Origin: Actinomadura luteofluorescens
Lineage (GTDB): Bacteria > Actinomycetota > Actinomycetes > Streptosporangiales > Streptosporangiaceae
Direction: 5' to 3'
NCBI RefSeq assembly: GCF_013409365.1
Contig: NZ_JACCBA010000001.1
Coordinates: forward strand, 620,001-684,000
DNA: 64,000 nt
Shown: positions 23,451 through 31,961 of the stretch, piece by piece
Layout: every line of letters begins with the position of its first letter
Numbering within the stretch: the first letter of the stretch is position 1
Notes under the pieces: model-generated
Databases searched by the model: none
What the model was told of the DNA's origin: nothing
What the model saw: the letters and a program-made list of their open reading frames with translations, nothing else
Position numbers and translations under genes: made by a program

Positions 23451-24890
23451 TCAGTGGCTCGTGGCGTTCTCATGAACGCGCGGGGCCGGGCTTGCCGGAC
23501 GTGACGACTCAGTGCTCCTGGTCAGCCACAGGCCCGTGAACACGGCTGTGGCCAGGGTGACGACGCCCGCCACGACGAAGGCGCTGGTGAGTCCCTCCTC
23601 GAAGGAGGCGCCACCGGACTCCCGGGTGCGGACGACGGCTCCGAGCACCGCCACGCCGAGGACCGCGCCGATCTGCCGCGTGGTGCTGCTGACGCCCGAG
23701 GCCAGGCCGCCCTCCTGCGGGCTGACCGACTGGATGGCGGCGCCGGTCAGCGGCGACATGGTCAGGGCGAACCCGATGCCGACGACGGCCAGCCGCCACC
23801 ACACGTTCGCGTAGCCGGTGTCGGCCTGCACGAAGCCCAGGGCCAGCAGTCCCAGCCCGGCCAGCGCCAGGCCGAGGGTGACCATGATCCGGAAGCCGTA
23901 CCGGGCGGCGAACCGGCCCGCGAACGGGCTGACGACGACCATCGCGAGGGTGGCGGGCAACGTCTGCACCCCGGCTCGCAGGATCGAGCTGCCCTGGACG
24001 TAGACGAAGAACTGGGAGAAGAAGAACGACGAGCCCATGAGCGCGAAACCGACCACGATCATCGCCGTGTTGGAGACCGTGAACAGCCGCTGCCGGAAGA
24101 GGCGCAAGGGCAGCATCGGTGCCGCGACGCGTCCTTCGACGACCACGAAGGCGGCGAGGATCACGGCCGCGGCGGCGAAGCCGCTCAGGATCACGGGCGA
24201 GGTCCAGCCACGGGAGCCGCCCTCGATCAGCCCGTAGGTGAGCGCCCCCACGCCCAGGACGGACAGGACCGTTCCCGGGACGTCGATCGCCGGCGCGCTC
24301 GGGTTGCGGGACTCGTCCAGGGTGCGCAGGCCGGCGACCAGCAGGACCGCGCCGACGGGCACGTTGACGAGGAAGATGGCGGGCCAGCCGAAGGCCTCCA
24401 CCAGGACGCCGCCGGCCAGTGGTCCGGCGGCCAGACCGATTCCGCTGAATCCGGCCCACAGCCCGATCGCCCTGACCCGCTCCTGCGGGACCGGGTACGC
24501 GGCGGTGAGCAGGGTCAGCGAGGCGGGGCTCAGCGCCGCGGCCCCGACGCCCTGCAGCACCCGCCCGGCGATCAGCCAGCCGATCGAGGGCGCGACGGAG
24601 CACAGGACGGACGCGGCGGTGAACACCACGACGCCCGTGAGGTACATCCTCTTGCGGCCGAAGCGGTCGGCGAAGACGCCGCCGGACAGCAGCAGCATGG
24701 CGACCAGCAGCACGTAGGCGTCGACGATCCATTGCAGCCCGGTCAACTGCGTGTGCAGCCGCTCCTGCATGTCGGGCAGCGCCGCACCGACGATCGTGTT
24801 GTCGAGCAGCACCATGAACTGCCCCAGGCAGGTCACCGTGAGCAGCGCCGCCCGGTTGGGCACGGCCACCGGCGGTGCGGACTTCGCCAT
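23451..24890 (-). CDS. MFS drug exporter, DHA2 (EmrB/QacA) family
   Basis: This 479-aa, 14-helix proton-driven efflux pump carries motif A variants (GGVFADRFGRKRMYL), the antiporter motif C region (GIGLAAGPLAGGVLVEAFGW) and the DHA2 start LLDNTIVGAALPDMQERL with the helix 1 Asp. Such pumps export antibiotics, dyes or endogenous metabolites. The gene is divergent from a TetR gene with a shared operator in the 88-bp gap. The C-terminal 20 residues are polar. No biosynthetic genes are adjacent, so resistance is more likely than self-export. Confidence 0.93.
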   Translation of the reverse strand: MAKSAPPVAVPNRAALLTVTCLGQFMVLLDNTIVGAALPDMQERLHTQLTGLQWIVDAYVLLVAMLLLSGGVFADRFGRKRMYLTGVVVFTAASVLCSVAPSIGWLIAGRVLQGVGAAALSPASLTLLTAAYPVPQERVRAIGLWAGFSGIGLAAGPLAGGVLVEAFGWPAIFLVNVPVGAVLLVAGLRTLDESRNPSAPAIDVPGTVLSVLGVGALTYGLIEGGSRGWTSPVILSGFAAAAVILAAFVVVEGRVAAPMLPLRLFRQRLFTVSNTAMIVVGFALMGSSFFFSQFFVYVQGSSILRAGVQTLPATLAMVVVSPFAGRFAARYGFRIMVTLGLALAGLGLLALGFVQADTGYANVWWRLAVVGIGFALTMSPLTGAAIQSVSPQEGGLASGVSSTTRQIGAVLGVAVLGAVVRTRESGGASFEEGLTSAFVVAGVVTLATAVFTGLWLTRSTESSRPASPAPRVHENATSH

Positions 24891-24898
24891 CGCTCCTC

Positions 24899-24923
24899 CT
24901 AATGCAGTTCTCTACTGCGTTAG
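24899..24923. promoter_or_regulatory. TetR operator between the MFS exporter and its regulator
   Basis: CTAATGCAGT and ACTGCGTTAG form a 10-base inverted repeat with one mismatch and a five-base centre, about eight bases from the exporter start codon. It is the expected site for the divergent TetR protein. Confidence 0.65.
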
Positions 24924-24978
24924 GAACCTAGATGGTGGGAGCTGTAAACGCAACTGGGAGCTGCGCTAAGGTGGGCCC

Positions 24979-25554
24979 ATGGAGGAGAGACGGCCGGCCC
25001 GGCGGCCCGGCGGGCGCAGCGCCCGTGTCCGAGCGGCGGTGCATCAGGCCGTCACTGACCTGGTCGGCGAGCGCGGCTACGGGGAATTCACGGTCGGCGA
25101 CGTCGCGGCCCGCGCGGGCGTGGCCGACACCAGCATCTACCGCCGGTGGGGCACCCTTGAGTCCCTGCTGACCGACGTGGTTCTCACGCGCCTGAACGCG
25201 CAGTCGCCGATGCCCGACACCGGGAGTCTGTCCGGTGACCTGCACGCCTACGCGGCCCAGGTGGCACGCGAGATCACGGGACCCGACGGTCTGGCGGTGC
25301 TGCGCCTGACCGTCGCCCTGTCGAACAGGGGCGAACGCGGTCTGCGGGCGCGTGACGACTTTCTCGCCGAACGCACCCGGTTCGTCCAGGCCATGCTCGA
25401 CCGCGCCGGCGAACGCGGCGAGAGCCCACCCGACGTGCTGGGCGTGCTCGACCACATCATGGCCCCGATGTACATCCGCGTCCTGTTCGGCGCGGGCCCG
25501 CTCACCCCGGACTACATCGCCGGGCTGGTCGACCGCTTGCTGGAACGGCCCTGA
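24979..25554 (+). CDS. TetR-family repressor of the MFS exporter
   Basis: This 191-aa regulator has an HTH region (VHQAVTDLVGERGYGEFTVG, DVAARAGVADTSIYRRWGTL) and a TetR_C ligand domain (FLAERTRFVQAMLDRAGERG ... DHIMAPMYIRVLFGAGPLT), like TetR proteins next to DHA2 pumps. The ATG at 24979 has AAGGTG upstream. The divergent layout and the operator in the gap indicate local repression relieved by a pump substrate. Confidence 0.93.
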   Translation: MEERRPARRPGGRSARVRAAVHQAVTDLVGERGYGEFTVGDVAARAGVADTSIYRRWGTLESLLTDVVLTRLNAQSPMPDTGSLSGDLHAYAAQVAREITGPDGLAVLRLTVALSNRGERGLRARDDFLAERTRFVQAMLDRAGERGESPPDVLGVLDHIMAPMYIRVLFGAGPLTPDYIAGLVDRLLERP

Positions 25555-25594
25555 TCCGCACCCGGGCCGTCGGTGGGTGGGTATGCCGTCGGAG

Positions 25595-26347
25595 TCAGCG
25601 GAGGGAGTTGCCTCCGTCGGCGATGAGGGCGCGGCCCGTGATCCAGGCGGCCTTGTCGCCGCAGAGGAACGAGACGACCCCGGCGAGGTCTTCGGGGGTG
25701 CCTGCGCGGCCCAGTGGGGTGGCGCGGGCGGCGGCGGACAGGAGGCGTTCGGGGTCGGGGCTGATGTCGCGCAGCGCGTCCGTGGCCACCACGCCGCCGC
25801 TCACCAGGTTGACCGTGATGCCGTCGCGGCCGAGTTCCACCGCCAGGTAGCGGACGACGCACTCGGTCGCGGCCATCGCGGCGGCGATCGCGGCGTAGCC
25901 CGGCACGTGCCTGCTCGTCCCCGTGCTCACGGTGGTCACGACCCGGCCACCGCCGGTCAACTGCGGACGTGCCGCCGCCACCAGGGCGAGGAGGGAGCCG
26001 ACGCGGGCGGCGAACATCTCCTCGTAGGTGTGCCAGGGCGTGTCGAGGGCCTCGCCCAGGGACGGTGAGGTCGAGCCGAAGCCGGTGGCGTTGGAGATGA
26101 CGGCGCGCACGGGGCCGAGCCGTTCGCCGGCCGCGCGCACGAACTCGGCGCACTGGTCCCGGTCCGCGACGTCCAGCGCGAAGGCTTCGGCGCGGCCGCC
26201 GTCGCCGCGGATCCCCTCGACGACCTCGGCGGCGGACTCCGCGTTCCGGTGGTAGCCGACCGCGACGGCGTAACCGTCGCGCGCGAGCGTGCGCGCGGCG
26301 GCGCGGCCGATGCCGCGGCCGGCGCCGGTGATGACGGCGGTCCTCAT
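25595..26347 (-). CDS. SDR-family oxidoreductase, FabL-like, without the catalytic Lys
   Basis: This 250-aa Rossmann protein has TGAGRGIG (7-14) and the FabL-type C-terminal pattern VVRYLAVELGRDGITVNLVS, close to enoyl-ACP reductase III proteins. Tyr151 is present (VPGYAAIAAAMAA), but the Lys expected at Tyr+4 (FabG) or Tyr+7 (FabL) is Ala or Met. Activity may be altered or lost. It is the last gene of the eight-gene leftward operon starting at 32926; its ATG overlaps the crotonase stop. The substrate is presumably a CoA-linked or cyclic intermediate of the pathway. Confidence 0.85.
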   Translation of the reverse strand: MRTAVITGAGRGIGRAAARTLARDGYAVAVGYHRNAESAAEVVEGIRGDGGRAEAFALDVADRDQCAEFVRAAGERLGPVRAVISNATGFGSTSPSLGEALDTPWHTYEEMFAARVGSLLALVAAARPQLTGGGRVVTTVSTGTSRHVPGYAAIAAAMAATECVVRYLAVELGRDGITVNLVSGGVVATDALRDISPDPERLLSAAARATPLGRAGTPEDLAGVVSFLCGDKAAWITGRALIADGGNSLR

Positions 26348-27138
26348 CGGTGCTCCCCGAAAGCGACGCGGTCGCCGTCGGCCGCCTCCGCGTAGCGGCG
26401 GCGCGCGTCGTCCTGGAGCGTCCTGGACTCGGGACTGGCCAGCCGCTCGGCGAAGAGGGCGGCCTCCAGGCGGAGGCCGTCGGTGAGCGGCATGCGGGAG
26501 CCCTCGACCAGCGCCTGCTTGGCGGCGCCGAGGGCGGCGGCGGGGCGGGACGCCATGTGCCGGGCCAGCCGGACCGCCTCCGCCCGGAATCCCGCGGCGG
26601 GGAGCACCCGCTCGACGATCCCGCACGTCCAGGCCTGCTCGGCGGTGAACACGTCGCCGGACAGGACGACGTCGGCGGCGCGCCCGGGGCCGATCAGGCG
26701 GGCCAGGCGCTGGGTGCCTCCCGCACCGGGAATGATGCCGAGCGCGGTCTCCAGCAGGCTGACGTGGGCGTCCGCCGAGGCCCAGCGCAGCGTGCAGGCC
26801 AGGGACAGTTCGAGGCCGCCGCCCCACGCCTGGCCGTCGATCGCGGCGATCACCGGCTGCGGGATCCGCTCGATCCGCCGCATCGCGGTGTACCAGATCC
26901 GGGCGCGCGGCACCGGCCCCCGGGAGAGTTCGGCGAGTTCGTCCAGGTCGGCGTGCGCGATGAAGTAGCCGGGGACGCCGCCGGTGAGCATCACGACCCT
27001 GACGTCCGGGTCGGTCTCCACCCGGGCGAGCTGGGCATCGAGTTCTTCGAGCGCGGCGAACGTGAGGAAGTTGCGCGGGGGGTTGCGGTAGGTGAGGACG
27101 GCGACGCCGCCGCCGTCCTCACGACTCCACATCGTCAT
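26344..27138 (-). CDS. Enoyl-CoA hydratase/crotonase-family protein
   Basis: This 264-aa crotonase-fold protein has both acids of the hydratase pair: Glu110 in AWGGGLELSLAC and Glu130 in VSLLETALGIIPGAGG. The first oxyanion-hole strand reads GVPGYFIAHADLDEL. It should hydrate an enoyl-CoA or act on a related CoA ester. The ATG at 27138 lies inside the preceding hydrolase gene's 3' end (20-base overlap), and its stop overlaps the next SDR. It is a member of the 32.9-25.6 kb operon. Confidence 0.92.
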   Translation of the reverse strand: MTMWSREDGGGVAVLTYRNPPRNFLTFAALEELDAQLARVETDPDVRVVMLTGGVPGYFIAHADLDELAELSRGPVPRARIWYTAMRRIERIPQPVIAAIDGQAWGGGLELSLACTLRWASADAHVSLLETALGIIPGAGGTQRLARLIGPGRAADVVLSGDVFTAEQAWTCGIVERVLPAAGFRAEAVRLARHMASRPAAALGAAKQALVEGSRMPLTDGLRLEAALFAERLASPESRTLQDDARRRYAEAADGDRVAFGEHR

Positions 27139-27958
27139 GTCGGCCCTTCGGTGAGTCGAGTCCGTGCTCGGCGAGGAACCGCAGCACGGCGCCATTGAAG
27201 AAGTCGGGGTTGTCCTGGTTGGCCAGGTGGGCGGCGTCGGGGACGACGAGGTGGCACGCCAGCGGGTCCCGGCGCTCCCAGACGGGCATGGACGTGCGGA
27301 AGTTGCCGAGCCGGTCGTGCTCGCCGCGCAGCAGCAGCTCGGGCAGCTCGATCCGGTAACCGGGCTCGGGGTGGAGCGCGCCCACCAGGCTCGCCATGAC
27401 CGCGACCATGTCCGGGCGCGACATCCGGGCGGCGGTCTCGCGCACGTACTCGCGGACACGGGGGTTCCGGGCGGAGGCCCTGGCCTCCTGGCGGATCAGC
27501 GCCCCGCGCGGGTACCAGGGCAGCATGCGGACGACCGCCGCGGCCTGGATCCGCTCCCGGCGCGACAGCGGCAGGGTGTTCCCGGCGCAGCCCAGCGCGA
27601 CCAGAGCCGAGACCCTGCCCGGGTGGTGGTGGACGATCTCCTGGGAGAGGTTGCCGCCCATCGACTGCCCGACGAGGACGGCGCGCTCGACGCCCTCCTC
27701 GTCGAGGATCGCGAGCAGGTCGTCCATGGCCGCGCGCAGGCTCCACGCCGACCGGTTGGGGATGGAGCGGCCGTGCCCCCGGACGTCCCACAGCACGATC
27801 CGGTGCCGGGCGGCGAACGCCTCGATCTGCGGTTCCCACGTGCGGTGGTCGAGGGTGGCGCCGTGGGTGAGGACGATCGGGGCGCCGTCGCCGGAGCCGC
27901 CGGTCCAGTAGTGGATCTCGCAGCCGGGGCGCCGGAGGGTCCGGTGCCGCGGCGTCAC
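27119..27958 (-). CDS. Alpha/beta-hydrolase (Ser nucleophile)
   Basis: This 279-aa hydrolase has the oxyanion HGATLDHRTW region, nucleophile elbow GQSMGG with Ser99, acid Asp in LRGEHDRLGN and His in DAAHLANQDN. The layout resembles MhpC/lactonase-type enzymes that open C-C or lactone bonds in catabolic pathways. It starts four bases within the end of the CocE-like gene upstream and overlaps the crotonase downstream. No lipase signal peptide is present, so it is cytosolic. Confidence 0.9.
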   Translation of the reverse strand: MTPRHRTLRRPGCEIHYWTGGSGDGAPIVLTHGATLDHRTWEPQIEAFAARHRIVLWDVRGHGRSIPNRSAWSLRAAMDDLLAILDEEGVERAVLVGQSMGGNLSQEIVHHHPGRVSALVALGCAGNTLPLSRRERIQAAAVVRMLPWYPRGALIRQEARASARNPRVREYVRETAARMSRPDMVAVMASLVGALHPEPGYRIELPELLLRGEHDRLGNFRTSMPVWERRDPLACHLVVPDAAHLANQDNPDFFNGAVLRFLAEHGLDSPKGRHDDVES

Positions 27959-29616
27959 GGCCCCGCCCCGTCGCCCAGAAGGAGGACCGACGTCCCGTAG
28001 TGGACGCTCTGGGCGGACGGTGTGCCGGGTCCGGCCGCGGCGGCCGGTCCCCCGTCACCCTGGTTGCGGTCGAAGTGCGGGAAGTTGCTGCTGGACAGCA
28101 GCAGCCCGATGCGGTGGCCCGCCGCGAAGCGCTGGGCCGTGTACCCGAGGTCGATCTCCAGCGCCACGGGCTCCCCCTTCGGCACCGGCGTGTCCGGGCC
28201 GTCGCGGTGGCTCAGCCGGGCCACTCCCTCGCAGACCGGCAGCAGCCGCCCGTCCGGCAGGCGGTCCACCAGCCGGGCCATCACGTCGGCGTCCGCCGCG
28301 TCGGTGGCGAACGAGAGCTTCAGCCGCACCGCGCCGATCACGTCGGTGTCCTCGCCGAGCACGTCGCCGAGGTAGAGCAGGACGTCGGTCCTCTCGGCCG
28401 TCCGGCTCAGGTCCAGCGGACCGGGGACCAGGCGGCCGAGGTGCAGGACGCGCCCGCCGCGGCTCGGTACCGGGGCGGCCGGTTCGTGGACGTAGCCGTC
28501 GGGCTCCGCGGAGCCGGGCTCGGCGGACAGCCGGCCCGGCGGCCCGCCCGCGACGGCGGGGCCCGCCAGGTGGAGGGCGTGCCGGGCGGCGCCCGGGGGC
28601 GGCCACCGCTCGGCGCCGCGCCACTCGTCGGCGCCCATCAGGAAGTACCGGACGGGGGCGGGCCCGTCCGGTCCGTCGAGGCAGCGGCGGAAGAACTCCA
28701 GGTGCCGGGCGGGGAGCCGGGCCGCCGCGGCCGAGGCCGCGACGCCGAAGTTCACCTCGCCCTGCAGGTGGGTCAGGGCGCCGGTGTGCGCCCAGGGGCC
28801 GACGATCAGTTCGTGCCGCAGGTCCGGGCGCAGCCGCCGCATCTCCAGGTGGCCGCGGACGGTCGCGGTGGCGTAGACGTCGTACCAGCCCGTCACCGAC
28901 AGGACGGGCACCTCGACCGCCGCGTGGTCCCAGTCGGGCAGGGCCCGGACCCGCCCGTCCAGCAGGTCGCCGACGCGGATCGGGAACCCGGGCAGGTCCA
29001 GTTCCGGCATGGCGGCGAGCGGCAGCCGCCGCATCGCCCGCTCCGGGTCGTGGATCAGCGCCGCGACCTTCGCGACGAGCGCCGGGTCGGCGTCCGGCCC
29101 CAGCCGCCCCAGCCAGTCGGCGGCCATGTAGGCCAGCCATCCGACCAGGTGGTCGAGTCTCAGCGCGCCACCGGTGTCGCGGACGTCCGCCGCCGCGCCG
29201 GTCGTCATGGCCGGGGCGATGCCGCGCAGGTGCGGCGGGCGCAGCGCGGCGCCGAGCCAGGCGACGATGCCGAGGTAGGACGTCCCGGCGAGGAACACGT
29301 TGCCGTCGCACCAGGGCTGCGCCGCCGCCCACTCCACGGTGTCGTAGGCGTCCTCGGCTTCTTGCTCCCACATGACGGGCCGCCACTCGCCGTCGGACTC
29401 GAAGCGGCCCCGCGTGTCCTGCACCAGCGCGGCGAACCCTCCGGCGAGGCAGTGCTGGGGGTGCAGCGTGTCGGAGCTGATCTGCCGCCGCCCGTACGGG
29501 GTCCGGAACACCACGGCAGGGGCCGGGGACGGCGGCCGCCACAGGTCGCCGCGCAGAACGACGCCGTCCCGCATCGGGGTCTCGACGCCGCCTTCGATGC
29601 GTCCCAGCTCCGCCAT
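27955..29616 (-). CDS. CocE/NonD-family hydrolase (S15 peptidase-like)
   Basis: This 553-aa enzyme has an N-terminal alpha/beta-hydrolase domain (RDGVVLRGDLWRP, FRTPYGRRQ, nucleophile GTSYLG with Ser113, the VGPWAHTG His) and a C-terminal jelly-roll PepX_C domain (DVLLYLGDVLGEDTDVIGAV). The family includes cocaine esterase and X-Pro dipeptidases and cuts esters or acyl amides. The ATG at 29616 overlaps the SDR stop (TGATG). An in-frame GTG at 29619 is an alternative. In a catabolic operon it may release a side chain. Confidence 0.92.
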   Translation of the reverse strand: MAELGRIEGGVETPMRDGVVLRGDLWRPPSPAPAVVFRTPYGRRQISSDTLHPQHCLAGGFAALVQDTRGRFESDGEWRPVMWEQEAEDAYDTVEWAAAQPWCDGNVFLAGTSYLGIVAWLGAALRPPHLRGIAPAMTTGAAADVRDTGGALRLDHLVGWLAYMAADWLGRLGPDADPALVAKVAALIHDPERAMRRLPLAAMPELDLPGFPIRVGDLLDGRVRALPDWDHAAVEVPVLSVTGWYDVYATATVRGHLEMRRLRPDLRHELIVGPWAHTGALTHLQGEVNFGVAASAAAARLPARHLEFFRRCLDGPDGPAPVRYFLMGADEWRGAERWPPPGAARHALHLAGPAVAGGPPGRLSAEPGSAEPDGYVHEPAAPVPSRGGRVLHLGRLVPGPLDLSRTAERTDVLLYLGDVLGEDTDVIGAVRLKLSFATDAADADVMARLVDRLPDGRLLPVCEGVARLSHRDGPDTPVPKGEPVALEIDLGYTAQRFAAGHRIGLLLSSSNFPHFDRNQGDGGPAAAAGPGTPSAQSVHYGTSVLLLGDGAGP

Positions 29617-30386
29617 CACACGGCCTTGAGGGTGAGCATCGTCCGGGCCATCTCGTTCCACCCGGCGGTCGCGCCGCCGTCCACGGTGAGGGCGCAGCCG
29701 GTGAGGAAGGAACTGCCGGGCAGCGCGGCGAACACCGCGGCGCGGGCCTGCTCCTCGGGGGCGGCGAGGCGCCCGGCGGAGGTGGTCGCGGCCAGGGAGT
29801 CGCGGAGCGGGCCGGGCGGCCACAACTCGTCCACCATCCCGGTGTGCGTGGGGCCGGTGACCAGGGCGACCGCGCGGATCCCCTGCGCCCCGTAGTCGAC
29901 CGCGACCGACTGGGCGAGGCCGATGAGGGCGTGCTTGGCCATGTTGTAGACCGGGGAGCGGGGCGTCGCCGCCACTCCGCACATCGAGGAGGTGAACACG
30001 AACACTCCCCCGTGCGCGCGCATGTGCCCCACCGCGGACCGCACCAGGTAGAAGTTCGCGTCGCAGCACACGCCCATCACCTTGCGGTAGTCGGCGTCGG
30101 TGAGGCTGTGCGGCCGGCCGGGGACGTTGACGCCGGCGTTGCCGTGGACGACGTCGAGCCGTCCGTGCCGGGAGGCCACCGCGTCGACGACCTCGGCGAC
30201 CTGCGCCGGATCGGAGACGTCCGCCTGGACGATCCCCTCCCCCGCGACCAGGTCCACCCCGACGACCTCGGCGCCCACGGCCCGGAACAGCCGCACCGAG
30301 GCGGCGCCGATGCCGCTCGCCGCGCCGGTGACCAGGACGACCCGGCCGTCGAGGCGGCCGAAGACGTCGCCGTCTGTCTTGGTCAT
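29616..30386 (-). CDS. SDR-family oxidoreductase
   Basis: This 256-aa protein is a classical SDR: TGAASGIG (20-27), Asp near 45 (VGVDLVAG, favouring NAD), GNAGV, Ser134 in FTSSMCG, and YNMAK with Tyr147 and Lys151. The start at 30386 has GGAGGAACGC immediately before it. It belongs to the hydroxyacyl or alcohol dehydrogenase type and would oxidise a hydroxylated intermediate made by the crotonases. Ten bases separate it from the upstream crotonase gene. Confidence 0.92.
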   Translation of the reverse strand: MTKTDGDVFGRLDGRVVLVTGAASGIGAASVRLFRAVGAEVVGVDLVAGEGIVQADVSDPAQVAEVVDAVASRHGRLDVVHGNAGVNVPGRPHSLTDADYRKVMGVCCDANFYLVRSAVGHMRAHGGVFVFTSSMCGVAATPRSPVYNMAKHALIGLAQSVAVDYGAQGIRAVALVTGPTHTGMVDELWPPGPLRDSLAATTSAGRLAAPEEQARAAVFAALPGSSFLTGCALTVDGGATAGWNEMARTMLTLKAV

Positions 30387-30396
30387 GCGTTCCTCC

Positions 30397-31221
30397 TCAG
30401 CGGCCGGTGAACTCGGGGTCGCGCTTCTCCACGAAGGCGCGGGCCCCTTCGACCGCGTCATGGACTTCCCTGTTGTTGCGGATGTGGAAGGCGTTCTGGA
30501 TCCGGAGCGCCTGCTCCAGCGGCTGGCCGTACACCCGTTCGCGCAGCTGCTTGTAGAGGCCGATCGCGCGGGTCGGCCCGGCCCCGAGGCGCCGGGCCTC
30601 GGCGAGCGCCGCGTCCGGCAGGTCCTCCGGCGGGACGACCCGGGTGTAGATACCCAGGCGCTCGGCCTCCGCGGCGTCGAGCAGCCCTCCCGACAGGTAG
30701 ATCTCGGTCGCCTTCGCCGTCCCGACGATGCGGGCCAGCATGACGGCGGTGCCGGTCTGGGCGACGTTCACCAGGCAGCTCCCGATCCGGGCCGTGCCCG
30801 ACGCGATCCGCAGGTCGGCGGCGCACGCCAGCTCGGTGCCCGCCCCGGCCGCGGGGCCGTTGACCGCCGCGATGACCGGCTGCGGCGCCGTGACGATCGC
30901 CTCGACGATCCGCAGGTACACCGGGTCGGCGGTGTCGCCGAGGACCGGTGAGCGCCGCCGGTCCCCGGCGAGGTGCTCGTCCACCGCGCCGAGGTCGTCC
31001 CCGCCGCAGAAGGCGCTGCCGGCGCCGGTCAGCACGACCACCCGGGCCGCCGGATCGGTCTCGGCGCGCTCCAGCGCCCGCAGCAGCTCCTCCCCGAGCG
31101 CGCGGTCGAGCGCGTTGCGCCGCTCCGGGCGGTTCATGGTCAGCCACAGGACCCCGGGCGCCGGGCGGGAGACCAGCAGGGGTCCGGCGCCTCCGGGCGC
31201 CGCGCCCTCTCCGTGCGTCAT
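30397..31221 (-). CDS. Crotonase-family protein lacking the second hydratase Glu
   Basis: This 274-aa crotonase-fold protein has the oxyanion strand GSAFCGGDDL and PAAGAGTELACAAD with Glu130. The position of the second hydratase acid reads RIGSCLVNVAQTGTA, with Leu where PEV would place Glu. Single-acid crotonases act as isomerases, decarboxylases or C-C lyases rather than hydratases. The C-terminal part (TRAIGLYKQLRERVYGQPLE) is typical. The ATG at 31221 overlaps the upstream SDR stop. Confidence 0.9.
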   Translation of the reverse strand: MTHGEGAAPGGAGPLLVSRPAPGVLWLTMNRPERRNALDRALGEELLRALERAETDPAARVVVLTGAGSAFCGGDDLGAVDEHLAGDRRRSPVLGDTADPVYLRIVEAIVTAPQPVIAAVNGPAAGAGTELACAADLRIASGTARIGSCLVNVAQTGTAVMLARIVGTAKATEIYLSGGLLDAAEAERLGIYTRVVPPEDLPDAALAEARRLGAGPTRAIGLYKQLRERVYGQPLEQALRIQNAFHIRNNREVHDAVEGARAFVEKRDPEFTGR

Positions 31222-31961
31222 GCTCTGACCATCCCTCCGTCGACGAACAATGCCTGGCCGGTGACGTAACCGGCGCTCATGCCCAGCAGCCACACGACCG
31301 CGGCGGCGACCTCCTCCGGGTATCCGCAGCGGCCGATCGGCAGCCGTGCGGCGACCTTCTCCGCCAGCCCGCGAAGCCCGCTCTCGTCGAGCATCGGGGT
31401 GTCGATGAAGCCGGGGCACACGGCGTTCGCGCGGACGCCGAGCGGCCCCAGTTCGACGGCGAGCGACCGGGTCAGGCTCAGCAGCCCGCCCTTGCTCGCG
31501 TCGTAGGCGGCCTGCCCGGCGAACCCGGTCACCGCGATCGAGCAGACGTTGACGACGGCAGCGCCCGGCACGCCGGCGAGGGCGGGCGCCGCCGCGCGGG
31601 CGAGCCGGAACGGCGCCGACAGGTTGATCTCCAGCACGCGCCGCCAGTCGGCCGTGGTGTGCTCGCCCAGTGCCGCGCGGTGCTCGACGCCGGCGTTGTT
31701 GACGAGCCCGTCCAGGCCGCCGAGCCGGTCGACCGCGCCGGCGACGAGCCGCCGCGGCGCGCCGGTCTCGGTCAGGTCGAGCGGCACGGTGTGGAGGCGG
31801 TCGTCCTCCAGCCGGTCGGCGAAGCGCCGTTCCAGGCGGCGGCACCCGGCCTCGTCGACGTCGGTCGCCAGCACGGACGCCCCCTGGAGGAGCAGTTCGG
31901 CGACGAGCGACGTGCCGATGCCTCCGGCCGCGCCGGTGACCAGGATCCGGCGGCCGTTCAC
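31218..31961 (-). CDS. SDR-family oxidoreductase
   Basis: This 247-aa classical SDR has TGAAGGIG near residue 9, the NNAGV loop, Ser141 in NVCSIAV, and YDASK with Tyr153 and Lys157. It ends in the usual GQALFVDGG strand. The start is the GTG at 31961, overlapping the amidohydrolase stop (GTGA). Its stop overlaps the next ATG. Asp near 34 (LATDVDEAG) suggests NAD. It probably oxidises an alcohol in the same pathway as its neighbours. Confidence 0.91.
   Translation of the reverse strand: MNGRRILVTGAAGGIGTSLVAELLLQGASVLATDVDEAGCRRLERRFADRLEDDRLHTVPLDLTETGAPRRLVAGAVDRLGGLDGLVNNAGVEHRAALGEHTTADWRRVLEINLSAPFRLARAAAPALAGVPGAAVVNVCSIAVTGFAGQAAYDASKGGLLSLTRSLAVELGPLGVRANAVCPGFIDTPMLDESGLRGLAEKVAARLPIGRCGYPEEVAAAVVWLLGMSAGYVTGQALFVDGGMVRA

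Noticed and set aside
28000..29895. 631-codon plus-strand frame across the CocE-like gene
   Set aside because: Low-complexity antisense shadow; the minus strand has full catalytic motifs and operon overlaps.
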